From NCBI GenBank assembly GCA_014860355.1, contig JACZJV010000057.1:61571-125570 (forward strand): DNA of 64,000 nucleotides, in the 5' to 3' direction. This DNA comes from Burkholderiales bacterium (GTDB lineage Bacteria; Pseudomonadota; Gammaproteobacteria; Burkholderiales; SG8-39). The notes below the pieces were generated by a model that was not told where the DNA came from, made no database searches, and was given only the letters and a program-made list of their open reading frames with translations. The translations under genes and the position numbers were made by a program. Positions within the stretch are counted from its first letter, which is position 1; each line of letters begins with the position of its first letter. Positions 1 through 8,061 of the stretch are shown piece after piece.

Positions 1-35
1 GAGTATGAGGGGAGTCATCCCCTCATTTTGAAATG
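1..35 (+). repeat. Palindromic repeat, element A (copy 1)
   Basis: Stem-loop ATGAGGGG/CCCCTCAT (positions 5-12 and 19-26, 6-base loop) followed by TTTTGAAATG. The same sequence recurs at 3938-3975, 6246-6281 (inverted) and 40549-40584. It lies in the leader region of ctaD at the window edge, so any element B partner would be outside the window. Confidence 0.7.
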
Positions 36-83
36 AGCTCAAAGGGCGCCTGACGCAATCAAGGTCAGGGGCGAGATTTAGGG

Positions 84-118
84 GAGCACGACGGAGGATA
101 TCCCGTCGTTCCGCAAGA
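84..118 (+). repeat. Possible degenerate element A (copy 2)
   Basis: The core GGATATCCCGTCGT, framed by the stem ACGACGG/CCGTCGT, resembles the inverted element A copy before sco (GATATCCCGTCAT). By eye about 24 of 35 positions match. It lies between the first copy and the ctaD ribosome binding site, so it may instead be an unrelated leader hairpin. Confidence 0.35.
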
Positions 119-150
119 CGCTCTCAAGATTCGATTTACAGGAGAAACGC

Positions 151-1755
151 ATGAGCGCAGTCATCGATACCCACGGCCACGGTCACGCAGATCACGGCGG
201 CCACGAGCACCAACCTTCGGGGCTGATGCGCTGGGTGACCACCACCAACCACAAGGACATCGGCACGATGTACCTGTGGTTCTCGTTCACCATGTTGCTC
301 ATAGGCGGCGTCTTGGCGCTGACGCTGCGCCTGGAACTGTTTCAGCCCGGCATCCAGATCGTCAATCCGGAGTTCTTCAACCAGCTCACCACCATGCACG
401 GCCTGATCATGGTGTTCGGCGCGATCATGCCGGCCTTCGTGGGATTCGCCAACTGGCAGATACCGATGATGATAGGGGCGCCCGACATGGCGTTCGCGCG
501 CATGAACAACTGGAGTTTCTGGCTGCTGCCGGTGGCGGCGTCGCTGCTGGTGATTTCGTTCTTCGTTCCGGGCGGCGCGCCTGCGGCCGGCTGGACCATC
601 TACGCGCCGCTTTCGACTCAGATGGGGCCGGGCATGGACCTGGGCATTTTCGCCCTGCACATCATGGGCGCCTCCAGCATCATGGGCTCCATCAATATCG
701 TCACGACGATCCTCAATATGCGCGCCCCGGGCATGACGCTGATGAAAATGCCGATGTTCGTGTGGACCTGGTTGATCACCGCCTACCTGCTGATCGCGGT
801 GATGCCGGTGCTCGCCGGTGCGATCACCATGGTGCTCGCCGACCGCCATTTCGGTACCTCGTTCTTCAATGCCGCCGGCGGCGGCGACCCGGTGATGTTC
901 CAGCACATTTTCTGGTTCTTCGGCCATCCCGAGGTATACATCATGATCCTGCCGGCGTTCGGCATCATCAGCCAGGTGATCCCCGCGTTCGCGAGGAAAC
1001 CCCTGTTCGGCTACGCCTCTATGGTGTACGCAACCTCGTCGATCGCGATCCTTTCCTTCATCGTCTGGGCGCATCACATGTTTACCGTGGGCATGCCAAC
1101 TGCCGGACTACTGTTCTTCATGTACGCGACCATGCTGATCGCGGTGCCCACCGGGGTGAAGGTGTTCAATTGGCTTGCCACCATGTGGAAGGGCTCGATG
1201 ACCTTCGAAACGCCGATGCTGTTCGCGGTCGGCTTCATCTTCGTGTTTACGATGGGCGGCTTCACCGGACTGATGCTGGCGATCATGCCGGTGGACGTCC
1301 AGCTGCAGGACACCTATTATGTAGTGGCACACTTTCACTACGTGCTGGTGGCCGGGTCGCTGTACGCGATTTTTGCCGGCGCCTATTTCTGGATTCCCAA
1401 GTGGACCGGGCGCATGTATGACGAAACCCTGGGCAAGTGGCATTTCTGGCTGTCGCTGGTGTTCTTCAACATCACTTTCTTTCCGATGCATTTCCTCGGG
1501 CTCGCGGGCATGCCCCGTCGCATCCCGGACTACGCCAGCCAGTTCACCGAGTTCAACCAGATCGCCACCGTCGGCGCTTTCGGATTCGGCCTGAGCCAGC
1601 TGCTGTTCCTGTATATCGTGCTCAAAGTCAGCGTGTTTGCCCAGGGTGAGAAGGCGCCAGCCAAGCCCTGGGAGGGCGCGGACTCGTTGGAATGGACGCA
1701 TCTGCCGAGCCCCGCGCCGTATCACAGCTTCCATGAGGCGCCGGAAGTCAAATGA
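151..1755 (+). CDS. ctaD: Cytochrome c oxidase subunit I (aa3 type)
   Basis: Catalytic subunit of the inner-membrane haem-copper oxidase that reduces O2 to water with electrons from cytochrome c. The 534-residue protein has about 12 membrane spans. Expected metal ligands are visible: His83 (low-spin haem), HPEVY at 259-263 (CuB His and cross-linked Tyr), the His pair 308-309 (CuB) and HFH at 394-396 (haems). HPEVY marks an A-type enzyme. A His-rich stretch at residues 8-20 precedes the first span. Start chosen at ATG 151, with AGGAGA just upstream. Subunit II (ctaC) is not in the window and presumably lies upstream. The stop overlaps the next small ORF. Confidence 0.98.
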   Translation: MSAVIDTHGHGHADHGGHEHQPSGLMRWVTTTNHKDIGTMYLWFSFTMLLIGGVLALTLRLELFQPGIQIVNPEFFNQLTTMHGLIMVFGAIMPAFVGFANWQIPMMIGAPDMAFARMNNWSFWLLPVAASLLVISFFVPGGAPAAGWTIYAPLSTQMGPGMDLGIFALHIMGASSIMGSINIVTTILNMRAPGMTLMKMPMFVWTWLITAYLLIAVMPVLAGAITMVLADRHFGTSFFNAAGGGDPVMFQHIFWFFGHPEVYIMILPAFGIISQVIPAFARKPLFGYASMVYATSSIAILSFIVWAHHMFTVGMPTAGLLFFMYATMLIAVPTGVKVFNWLATMWKGSMTFETPMLFAVGFIFVFTMGGFTGLMLAIMPVDVQLQDTYYVVAHFHYVLVAGSLYAIFAGAYFWIPKWTGRMYDETLGKWHFWLSLVFFNITFFPMHFLGLAGMPRRIPDYASQFTEFNQIATVGAFGFGLSQLLFLYIVLKVSVFAQGEKAPAKPWEGADSLEWTHLPSPAPYHSFHEAPEVK

Positions 1756-1877
1756 TGATGTCCGGAACCAGCATGCACCGGGAACAGCCGCACAACAGAA
1801 GAACCGCACTGGCCCTGGCTGCGGTCGCGCTCGCGTTCTTCCTGGCGATCGTGCTCAAGTACTGGATGGCGGAATGA
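1752..1877 (+). CDS. Small cytochrome-oxidase-associated membrane protein
   Basis: A 41-residue ORF whose ATG overlaps the ctaD stop (ATGA) and whose TGA overlaps the ctaG start. Such double coupling suggests real translation. A basic N-terminus (HNRR) is followed by one hydrophobic span (about residues 19-36) ending KYWMAE. Betaproteobacterial oxidase clusters often carry a protein of this size at this spot, annotated as a small oxidase assembly protein. That link rests on position, size and topology only. Its exact function is unknown. Confidence 0.75.
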   Translation: MMMSGTSMHREQPHNRRTALALAAVALAFFLAIVLKYWMAE

Positions 1878-2437
1878 GCGCCCTGGCTGCTGCTTCCGCG
1901 TCCAACCGGCGCATGCTGAAAAAGCTGCTGGTGGTGGCCCTGGGCATGTTCGGCTTCGGCTTCGCCCTGGTGCCGCTCTACAACAAGGTGTGCGAGGTCG
2001 CGGGCCTGCGCGAGCTGTGGCAGCCGGGACAGGCGGACGCAGCGGCTTCGAATACCCAGGTGGACCTGACGCGCACGCTGACCGTCGAGTTCGACTCCAA
2101 TATCCGCATGCTGCCGTGGACTTTCAAACCCATGGCGTCGAGCGTGGAAATCCACCCGGGCGAGCTGACGCAGATGGTGTACGAAGTAAGAAACACGCTC
2201 GACGTACCGGTCACCGGCCAGGCGGTGCCCAGCTACGGGCCCAGGCTCGCGGGGCAGTACTTCAGGAAGCTCGAGTGCTTCTGCTTTACCCAGCAGACGC
2301 TGGCGGCGGGCGAGGTGCGGCAGATGCCGGTGGTGTTCGTGATCGATCCGAAGCTGCCCAACGACGTCAACACCATCACGCTTTCGTACACCTTTTTCCG
2401 CGTTGAAGGCGCGAACGTGAAGGCGGGCAAGGGGTGA
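1874..2437 (+). CDS. ctaG: Cytochrome c oxidase copper chaperone Cox11/CtaG
   Basis: Membrane-anchored periplasmic protein that delivers copper to the CuB site of subunit I. The 187-residue protein has one N-terminal span (about residues 15-35), then the Cox11 beta domain with the copper-binding CFCF motif (Cys135 and Cys137). ATG 1874 is chosen because it overlaps the preceding stop and gives the usual family length. A longer in-frame extension to 1637 runs inside ctaD and is unlikely. The stop is followed at once by the DUF2970 gene. Confidence 0.96.
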   Translation: MSALAAASASNRRMLKKLLVVALGMFGFGFALVPLYNKVCEVAGLRELWQPGQADAAASNTQVDLTRTLTVEFDSNIRMLPWTFKPMASSVEIHPGELTQMVYEVRNTLDVPVTGQAVPSYGPRLAGQYFRKLECFCFTQQTLAAGEVRQMPVVFVIDPKLPNDVNTITLSYTFFRVEGANVKAGKG

Positions 2438-2439
2438 GC

Positions 2440-2649
2440 ATGGCCCAGTCATCGAAAAAGGCGTCGCCGCTGCAAGTGGCCAGGGCAGTGCTCTGGTCCT
2501 TCCTTGGCATACGCAAACGCCGCGATTACGAGGCGGACAGCGTGGAATTGAAGCCGCAGCAGGTAATCGTCGCAGGTCTTATCGGGGCAGCGTTGTTTGT
2601 CCTGGGTTTGATACTGCTGGTGCGTTTGGTCATCGGCAAGCTGGTATAA
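2440..2649 (+). CDS. DUF2970 family membrane protein
   Basis: Small protein of 69 residues. The N-terminal half is basic and includes AVLWSFLGIRKR; a single strong hydrophobic span fills the C-terminal third. It matches the DUF2970 family, which sits between ctaG and ctaE in many betaproteobacteria. ATG 2440 has AAGGGG about six bases upstream. GTG 2434 is an alternative start. It is co-transcribed with the oxidase genes and probably helps assembly or stability, but no biochemical role is established as far as I know. Confidence 0.85.
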   Translation: MAQSSKKASPLQVARAVLWSFLGIRKRRDYEADSVELKPQQVIVAGLIGAALFVLGLILLVRLVIGKLV

Positions 2650-2665
2650 ATCGAGGAGAGAGTAC

Positions 2666-3520
2666 ATGAGCGAGCATGCTCAGCATCATTATTTCGTACC
2701 GCAGCCGTCCCACTGGATGATCATCGGCTCGTTCGCGCTGCTGTTCATGACGGGGGGCGCGGTGTTGTGGTTCAACGGCGCGGGCATCGGACGCTATAGC
2801 GTGCTGCTCGGTTTTGTCCTGCTCGTGTTCATGATGTTCCGCTGGTTCGGCGACGTGGTGCGCGAATCCGAGAGCGGCAAGTACGGCAAGCAGGAGGATG
2901 TCTCGTTTCGCTGGGGCATGAGCTGGTTCATCTTTTCCGAAGTCATGTTCTTCGCAGCATTCTTCGGCGCGCTCTTCTATGCGCGGGTGCTGTCTGTTCC
3001 CGACCTGGGCAGCCTGACAAGCAGGGAACTGCTATGGCCGGATTTCAGCGGCCAGTGGCCCAGCGCCGGTCCGGGCTTCAAGGACCCGTACACGCCGATG
3101 GCGGCCTGGGGCGTGCCTGCGCTCAACACCCTGTTGCTGCTTACCTCCGGCGTGACGCTCACCATCGCCCATTTCGGCATGATCGAGGGCAACCGCTTCA
3201 AGCTGAAGCTGTGGCTGTTCCTGACGATTGCGCTGGGCGTGACCTTCCTCGGTTTCCAGATCTACGAATACTCGCACGCCTATTCCGAGCTGAACCTGAA
3301 ACTGAGCACCGGCATCTACGGCACAACCTTTTTCATGCTGACGGGCTTTCACGGGTTTCACGTGACCATAGGCGCGATCATGCTCACGACCATGCTGTTC
3401 CGCTCGTTCGCGGGGCACTTCAAGCCTGACCACCACTTTGCGTTCGAGGCTGTGGCCTGGTACTGGCACTTCGTCGACGTGGTCTGGCTGCTGCTATTCA
3501 TCTTCGTCTACTGGGTGTAG
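2666..3520 (+). CDS. ctaE: Cytochrome c oxidase subunit III
   Basis: Integral subunit III, 284 residues with about seven membrane spans, which stabilises the catalytic core and its proton uptake. Typical features are the WFGDVVRE segment after span 2, the FFAAFFGALFYAR helix, and the C-terminal run GFHGFHV...WYWHFVDVVWLLLF. A strong ribosome binding site (GAGGAGAG) precedes ATG 2666. The gene ends the first oxidase transcription unit: an intrinsic terminator follows about 80 bases downstream. Confidence 0.97.
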   Translation: MSEHAQHHYFVPQPSHWMIIGSFALLFMTGGAVLWFNGAGIGRYSVLLGFVLLVFMMFRWFGDVVRESESGKYGKQEDVSFRWGMSWFIFSEVMFFAAFFGALFYARVLSVPDLGSLTSRELLWPDFSGQWPSAGPGFKDPYTPMAAWGVPALNTLLLLTSGVTLTIAHFGMIEGNRFKLKLWLFLTIALGVTFLGFQIYEYSHAYSELNLKLSTGIYGTTFFMLTGFHGFHVTIGAIMLTTMLFRSFAGHFKPDHHFAFEAVAWYWHFVDVVWLLLFIFVYWV

Positions 3521-3598
3521 CGGCGACGAGGAGCTTACGCGCGAAGCAAGGGATCGAAGGCAACAAGGAGGAAGGAAGCACCTCCTAGGGGGCCATGC

Positions 3599-3628
3599 GA
3601 GCGCCGCACACCGTGCGGCGCTCTTTTT
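3599..3628 (+). terminator. Rho-independent terminator after ctaE
   Basis: Perfect 11-bp stem GAGCGCCGCAC/GTGCGGCGCTC with a 3-base loop, followed by five T residues. It lies between ctaE and the convergent DUF2909 gene. The T-tract favours plus-strand termination of the oxidase operon. Confidence 0.92.
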
Positions 3629-3671
3629 GGACCCGCCCAGATGCCCGGCTGCGGAACTGCGGAGACGACGT

Positions 3672-3869
3672 TCAGGACACTTTTCCCGGGATCAAGCCGA
3701 AATAGTAGCCCGCAATCAACAACAGGAACAGGGTCACCGACAGGCCGACGCGCAGGGCCAGCGCAGTGACCGTGCGTCTGGATTGGCCGCGGTCGGTGAC
3801 CAGGAAGTAGAGCGCCGAGCCGAGACTGGCGAGGATCAACAGCAGGAATATGATGACGATGATTTTCAT
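3672..3869 (-). CDS. DUF2909 twin-transmembrane protein
   Basis: Sixty-five-residue protein with two hydrophobic spans (about residues 3-25 and 41-58) joined by a short basic loop containing TDRGQSRR. This matches the DUF2909 / twin-transmembrane family that accompanies betaproteobacterial cytochrome oxidase clusters, usually on the opposite strand between ctaE and the SURF1 gene, as here. It is convergent with ctaE across the terminator. Function unknown; an oxidase assembly role is inferred from context alone. Confidence 0.85.
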   Translation of the reverse strand: MKIIVIIFLLLILASLGSALYFLVTDRGQSRRTVTALALRVGLSVTLFLLLIAGYYFGLIPGKVS

Positions 3870-3897
3870 TGCGGGCGCCGATGGAATATTGTCAGCA

Positions 3898-3975
3898 CCC
3901 GCTGCAACAATTCATTTTGCAGCGGGCCAGTCTGGAGGAGCATGAGGGGAGGGATCCCCGCATATTGAAGATGGG
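3898..3975 (+). repeat. Composite palindromic repeat (element B + element A)
   Basis: Element B is a perfect 10-bp stem, CCCGCTGCAA/TTGCAGCGGG (3898-3907 and 3917-3926), with loop CAATTCATT. Element A follows (3938-3975) with stem ATGAGGGGA/TCCCCGCAT containing one mismatch. The same B-spacer-A order is seen, inverted, at 6246-6316 and 6940-7015. The repeat fills the gap between the divergent DUF2909 and SURF1 genes, so it overlaps their promoter region. Confidence 0.75.
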
Positions 3976-4024
3976 TCCAAGTGTATCCCAGTCAAACCGG
4001 CGTTACTAGAATAGCCGCGCTTTC

Positions 4025-4732
4025 ATGCTAGGCGGCAGGAGCTTTCGCCCGGCTTTCCTGCCCGGCGTCGCCGCGCTCGCAGCGATCGCACTCACGCTGT
4101 CTCTCGGTAACTGGCAGACGCGCCGCGCGGAGGAAAAGCTGGCGCTCGGGCGTAACCTGGACGATGCCGCGCGCCGTGTGCAATTGTCACTGCCGCCCAG
4201 CCCGGTCAATGTGCGCGACTACGAGTTCGCCAGTGTCAGCGCGCGCGGCGAGTATTCGGCCCGGCACACTGTCCTGCTCGACAACAAGGTATTGCACGGC
4301 ATCGCCGGCTACCAGGTGCTGACCCCGCTGAAGATAGCCGGCGGCGACATGCATGTGCTGGTCAACCGCGGCTGGGTTGCAGCGGGCACTCGGCGCGACG
4401 CCTTGCCGCAGATCCGCACGCCGGCCGGAATCACTGCGGTAGAAGGGGTGGCCATCGTGCCCAGCAGCCACATTTTCGAACTGGACAAGAGGACCGAGGA
4501 AGGCATCGTGTGGCAGAATCTGGTGCTTGCGCGCTACGCAAAATGGTCCGGGCTCAAGCTGCAGCCGGTCGTGCTGCAGCAGACGAGCGCGGCCGCCGAT
4601 GGCCTGGAACGCGTCTGGGCCCGGCCGGACACCGGAGCGGACAAGCACCGCGGCTACGCCTTCCAGTGGTACGCGCTTGCAACGACGATCTTGATATCCT
4701 ATGTCGCATTCAGCTTCAAACACACTGCCTGA
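4025..4732 (+). CDS. SURF1 family cytochrome oxidase assembly protein
   Basis: Inner-membrane assembly factor thought to help haem A insertion into subunit I. The 235-residue protein has the family layout: an N-terminal span (about residues 10-27) ending in the signature GNWQTRRAEEK, a large periplasmic domain with LVNRGWV, and a second span at the C-terminus ending SFKH. Start at ATG 4025, just after the composite repeat. It overlaps the next gene by 32 bases, indicating translational coupling. Confidence 0.93.
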   Translation: MLGGRSFRPAFLPGVAALAAIALTLSLGNWQTRRAEEKLALGRNLDDAARRVQLSLPPSPVNVRDYEFASVSARGEYSARHTVLLDNKVLHGIAGYQVLTPLKIAGGDMHVLVNRGWVAAGTRRDALPQIRTPAGITAVEGVAIVPSSHIFELDKRTEEGIVWQNLVLARYAKWSGLKLQPVVLQQTSAAADGLERVWARPDTGADKHRGYAFQWYALATTILISYVAFSFKHTA

Positions 4733-5294
4733 TCCGCGCCCCGGGCGCAGGAAGATGCTCGCTATCGCGGCCTTGTGCCTCGCGCCCTTTATTGCCGCGT
4801 TGATCGCCTACTACTACTGGCAACCGCAGGGCGGCATGAACTACGGCGAGCTCATTCCGGCGCAGCCGCTGAGCGATCTGCCCCTGCGCCAACTGGATCA
4901 GCGTGCAGTCAGCTTGTCGGCGTTCAGGGGCAAGTGGATACTGCTGCAGCTGGATACGGCGGAGTGCGCTGCGCCCTGCCGCGCCAAGCTGTACAGCATG
5001 CGCCAGGTGCGCCTCGCGCAGGGACGCGAGATGGAGCGCGTCGAGCGCGTCTGGCTGATCCTGGATGAAGCGCCGCTGGAGACGCTGCTGATGCGCGAAT
5101 ACGACGGCACGCGCATGTTGCGCGCATCCGGCAGCCCTTTGATCGCCGAGTTTCCCCCGAAGGGCGGAGCGCGCGATCATATCTATCTGATCGACCCGCT
5201 CGGCAATCTCATGCTGCGCTTTCCCAAGGATGCCGACCCGCGCAGAATGCGCAAGGATCTGTCGCGCCTGCTGCGGGCTTCTCGCATCGGTTAG
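4701..5294 (+). CDS. Membrane-anchored thioredoxin-fold protein of the oxidase cluster
   Basis: A 197-residue protein with a basic N-terminus, one membrane span (about residues 22-40) and a periplasmic domain. The segment FRGKWILLQLDTAEC followed by AAPC places two Cys as CxxxC, as in SCO/thioredoxin-like proteins. A protein like this stands between the SURF1 and haem synthase genes in many betaproteobacteria, usually left as hypothetical. A thiol or copper role in oxidase assembly is inferred. The start overlaps the SURF1 gene. Confidence 0.75.
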   Translation: MSHSASNTLPDPRPGRRKMLAIAALCLAPFIAALIAYYYWQPQGGMNYGELIPAQPLSDLPLRQLDQRAVSLSAFRGKWILLQLDTAECAAPCRAKLYSMRQVRLAQGREMERVERVWLILDEAPLETLLMREYDGTRMLRASGSPLIAEFPPKGGARDHIYLIDPLGNLMLRFPKDADPRRMRKDLSRLLRASRIG

Positions 5295-5352
5295 GGGCGG
5301 CCGCCTATGAACCCCGTGATAGACTGCCTCGTCATTCTTCGGCGCTAAGCTC

Positions 5353-6240
5353 ATGGCCACGCAGTTCATTTTGCACGATACCGCGCAGCGAATGCGGCAG
5401 TTCTACGCCCTCACCAAGCCGCGTGTGACCATGCTGGCCGTGTTCTGCGCGGTGATCGGCATGTTCCTCGCCACACCTGGCATGGTGCCCTGGCGCGTGC
5501 TGTTCGCAGGAACAGCCGGCATAGCCTTGCTGGCGGGCGCGGCATTCGCCATCAACTGCCTGATCGAGCAGGAGATCGATGCAAAGATGGCGCGCACCCG
5601 GGCGCGCCCCTTGCCGCGCGGCGAGCTGACGTCCTTGCAGACTGTCGTTTTTGCCGGTGTGATCGGCGGCATGGGCATGTTCCTGCTTTACCGCTACGTC
5701 AACGCGCTCACCATGTGGCTCACCTTTGGCACCTTCGTCGGCTACGCGATCATCTACACTATCCTGTTGAAGCCGGTGACGCCGCAGAACATCGTCATCG
5801 GCGGACTGTCAGGGGCGATGCCGCCGCTGCTGGGCTGGGTTGCCGTCACCGGCGAAGTGGCGCCCGAGGCGCTGTTGCTGGTACTGATAATCTACGCCTG
5901 GACGCCGCCGCATTTCTGGGCGCTGGCGCTTTACCGGACCGAGGATTTCACCCGCGCCGGCTTGCCCATGCTGCCGGTTACCCACGGGCAGAAATTCACC
6001 CGCTTGCACGTGTTGCTCTACACCCTGGTTCTGATCGCGAGCACGCTGTTGCCCTTCGTCTACGGCATGAGCGGCTGGATTTACCTGGCTACGGCACTCG
6101 TCCTGGACGGCATGTTCCTCTACTACGCGGTCAGAATCTATACCGCGTACAGCGACCGGCTGGCGCAGCAGACCTTCCGCTTTTCCGTCGTCTACCTGGC
6201 CGTCCTGTTCACCGCGCTGCTGCTGGATCACTATGTTTAG
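5353..6240 (+). CDS. ctaB: Protohaem IX farnesyltransferase (haem O synthase)
   Basis: UbiA-family prenyltransferase that adds farnesyl to protohaem to give haem O, precursor of haem A. The 295-residue protein has about nine spans. The first Asp-rich motif reads [20 protein letters not shown], with the usual N-x3-D-x2-M-x-RT-x-RPL pattern; the second active loop contains [13 protein letters not shown]. Start at ATG 5353. In related clusters ctaA (haem A synthase) lies just upstream, but only 58 bases separate this gene from its neighbour here. Confidence 0.97.
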   Translation: MATQFILHDTAQRMRQFYALTKPRVTMLAVFCAVIGMFLATPGMVPWRVLFAGTAGIALLAGAAFAINCLIEQEIDAKMARTRARPLPRGELTSLQTVVFAGVIGGMGMFLLYRYVNALTMWLTFGTFVGYAIIYTILLKPVTPQNIVIGGLSGAMPPLLGWVAVTGEVAPEALLLVLIIYAWTPPHFWALALYRTEDFTRAGLPMLPVTHGQKFTRLHVLLYTLVLIASTLLPFVYGMSGWIYLATALVLDGMFLYYAVRIYTAYSDRLAQQTFRFSVVYLAVLFTALLLDHYV

Positions 6241-6245
6241 AATCT

Positions 6246-6316
6246 ATTCCAAATGACGGGATATCTCCTCACATACTCACCTACATCTGCCGTTGCAAGA
6301 TTCATTCTGCAACGGC
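6246..6316 (-). repeat. Composite palindromic repeat (A + B, inverted)
   Basis: Read on the minus strand, element B (stem GCCGTTGCA/TGCAACGGC at 6289-6297 and 6308-6316, loop containing ATTCAT) is followed by element A (GTGAGTATGTGAGG...TTTGGAATAG). The 40.5-kb copy shares the flanks GTGAGTATG and TTTGGAATAG. The repeat follows the ctaB stop directly and runs into the 5' end of the sco reading frame. Confidence 0.75.
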
Positions 6317-6906
6317 CTCTTAGTGTATTGCACGCGCTAGGCGCTTTACTCCTCGTGCTCACGCTTGCCGGCTGCGGCATGCCGCAGCCGGCGTTCAAGA
6401 ACACCGATGTCACCGGCACCGACTGCTGCAGGGATTTTCGCCTGACCGACCACAAGGGCAACACGCGCACGCTGGCGGATTTTCGCGGCAAGGCGGTGGT
6501 GATATTTTTCGGCTATACCCAGTGCCCCGACGTCTGTCCCACGACCATGGTCGAAATGAAGGCCGCGCTGGGGCAACTCGGGGCTGATGCGCAGCGCGTC
6601 CAGGTCCTGTTCGTGACCCTCGATCCGGAGCGCGACACGCGCGAGCTGCTGGCTAACTATGTTCCGGCGTTCGACCCTAGCTTCCTCGGTCTGTACGGCG
6701 ACCTGGAGACCACTGCGAGGACTGCCAGGGAATTTCGCGTGTTCTACCAGAAACACGCCGGCCCCACGCCCGGCAGCTATACGCTGGACCATACCGCAGG
6801 CAGCTATGTATTCGATCCCCGGGGGCGGGTGCGGCTGTTCGTGCGCCACGGCGACGGCGGCGCAAACCTCGTGGCCGATCTGCGCAGCCTGCTCAAAGAG
6901 GGCTAG
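6253..6906 (+). CDS. SCO1/SenC family copper chaperone lipoprotein
   Basis: Thioredoxin-fold periplasmic protein that delivers copper to the CuA site of oxidase subunit II. Copper ligands are visible: CPDVC (Cys91 and Cys95, numbering from ATG 6253) and His180 in TLDH. A hydrophobic segment ends in the lipobox LAGC (Cys41), so the mature protein is a lipoprotein. The start is uncertain. ATG 6253 lies inside the palindromic repeat and lacks a clear ribosome binding site; TTG 6328, after the repeat, would leave a short signal peptide with no basic residue. Confidence 0.9.
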   Translation: MTGYLLTYSPTSAVARFILQRPLSVLHALGALLLVLTLAGCGMPQPAFKNTDVTGTDCCRDFRLTDHKGNTRTLADFRGKAVVIFFGYTQCPDVCPTTMVEMKAALGQLGADAQRVQVLFVTLDPERDTRELLANYVPAFDPSFLGLYGDLETTARTAREFRVFYQKHAGPTPGSYTLDHTAGSYVFDPRGRVRLFVRHGDGGANLVADLRSLLKEG

Positions 6907-6939
6907 GTCGTTTCGGGCTCAGGGGAACCCGGTCTTTAA

Positions 6940-7015
6940 TCAAGAGGTTCCGCTCTACTTCGGCCCCCCCGTGCTCCTCTATTTGGGCCCGTCGCAAAAC
7001 TCATCTTGCGACGGG
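6940..7015 (-). repeat. Composite palindromic repeat (B + degenerate A, inverted)
   Basis: Element B is a perfect 10-bp stem CCCGTCGCAA/TTGCGACGGG (6988-6997 and 7006-7015) with loop AACTCATC. On the minus strand it is followed by GAGGAGCACGGGGGGG, a degenerate element A like GAGGAGCATGAGGGG in the 3.9-kb copy. It fills the gap between the convergent sco and rpoH genes and could act as a bidirectional terminator, although no T-tract follows. Confidence 0.6.
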
Positions 7016-7038
7016 TTCCGAGCGCCTAGGCGCGTGGT

Positions 7039-7887
7039 CTAGCCTGCCGAGAGCAGGTTTTTCATTTTCTGCATCGCCTTAACCTCGACCTGGCGGATGC
7101 GCTCGGCTGAAACCTTGAATTCGGCGGCGAGCTCGTGCAAGGTAGCCGGATCCTTCTCGCGCAGCCAGCGCGCTTCAATAATGCGCCGGCTGCGCTGGTC
7201 CAGGCTGGCTAGGGCTGTTTGCAGGCCTTGTACATCGCCGCGCTCGGTTTCGTCGGATTCAAGCAATTTCGAGGGCTCGTTGTCCGAATCCGACAGATAG
7301 GCAATCGGCGCGTAGCTGTCCTCGTCGTCATCATTGGCTTCCAGCGCGACGTCCTGGCCAGAGAGGCGCATTTCCATTTCCCGGACCTCTGCCGGCTTGA
7401 CGCGGAGTTGCTTGGCCATGTCTTCGATCGCGTCCTGCGACATCGGTCCCAGGCCCTCCTTCATGGAGCGCAGATTGAAAAACAGCTTTCTTTGCGCTTT
7501 GGTGGTGGCGATTTTGACCAAGCGCCAGTTCTTGAGGACGAACTCGTGTATTTCAGCTTTGATCCAGTGGATGGCAAAGGACACCAGTCTCACATTGCGC
7601 TCGGGGTCGAAGCGTTTCACCGCTTTCATCAGACCGATGTTGCCCTCCTGGATCAGATCGGCGTGCGGCAAACCGTAGCCCAGGTAGCCTCGCGCGATCG
7701 CGACAACCACCCGCAGATGCGAGACGACCAGAGCGCGCGCAGCGTCGATGTCGTTCTCGTCGCGCAACCTGCGTGCTAGACGCAACTCTTCTTCCGCCGA
7801 CAGCAGCGGAAAGCGGTTGACCGTCGCGACGTAAGTCTCCAGGCTTCCTACGAGGGAAGGCACAGGCAAGGTCATAACTTGATTCAT
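7039..7887 (-). CDS. rpoH: RNA polymerase sigma-32 factor (heat shock)
   Basis: Alternative sigma factor that directs transcription of chaperone and protease genes. At 282 residues it has the normal length. Region 2 (about residues 50-120, with HADLIQEGNIGLMKAV) is followed by the RpoH-specific box QRKLFFNLR (132-140), which separates it from other sigma-70 members. Region 4 lies at the C-terminus (LHELAAEFKVSAERIRQVE). The start has AAGGAG upstream. A CIRCE operator lies 88 bases upstream of the start codon, so HrcA probably represses the gene. It is downstream of ftsX. Confidence 0.97.
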   Translation of the reverse strand: MNQVMTLPVPSLVGSLETYVATVNRFPLLSAEEELRLARRLRDENDIDAARALVVSHLRVVVAIARGYLGYGLPHADLIQEGNIGLMKAVKRFDPERNVRLVSFAIHWIKAEIHEFVLKNWRLVKIATTKAQRKLFFNLRSMKEGLGPMSQDAIEDMAKQLRVKPAEVREMEMRLSGQDVALEANDDDEDSYAPIAYLSDSDNEPSKLLESDETERGDVQGLQTALASLDQRSRRIIEARWLREKDPATLHELAAEFKVSAERIRQVEVKAMQKMKNLLSAG

Positions 7888-7974
7888 GTTTAGACTCCTT
7901 CTAAGCTTGGCGCCCGGCAGCGTATTCTTGAAATGCTCCTCGCGCCAAGTTCCGCCCTGAAGCGTAAGCTAATT

Positions 7975-8001
7975 TTAGCACTCTCGGACTTCGAGTGCCA
8001 A
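7975..8001 (-). promoter_or_regulatory. CIRCE element (HrcA operator) upstream of rpoH
   Basis: TTAGCACTC-N9-GAGTGCCAA (read on the plus strand) matches the CIRCE consensus TTAGCACTC-N9-GAGTGCTAA at 17 of 18 arm positions with exact spacing. It lies between ftsX and rpoH, 88 bases before the rpoH start, where HrcA could block the rpoH promoter. CIRCE control of rpoH has been described for betaproteobacteria. Confidence 0.92.
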
Positions 8002-8061
8002 TAACCTGCGAAAGTTCCCCTGACTGCATCGGTTTGTGCGGAGCAGATCTAGGTGCAGCTC

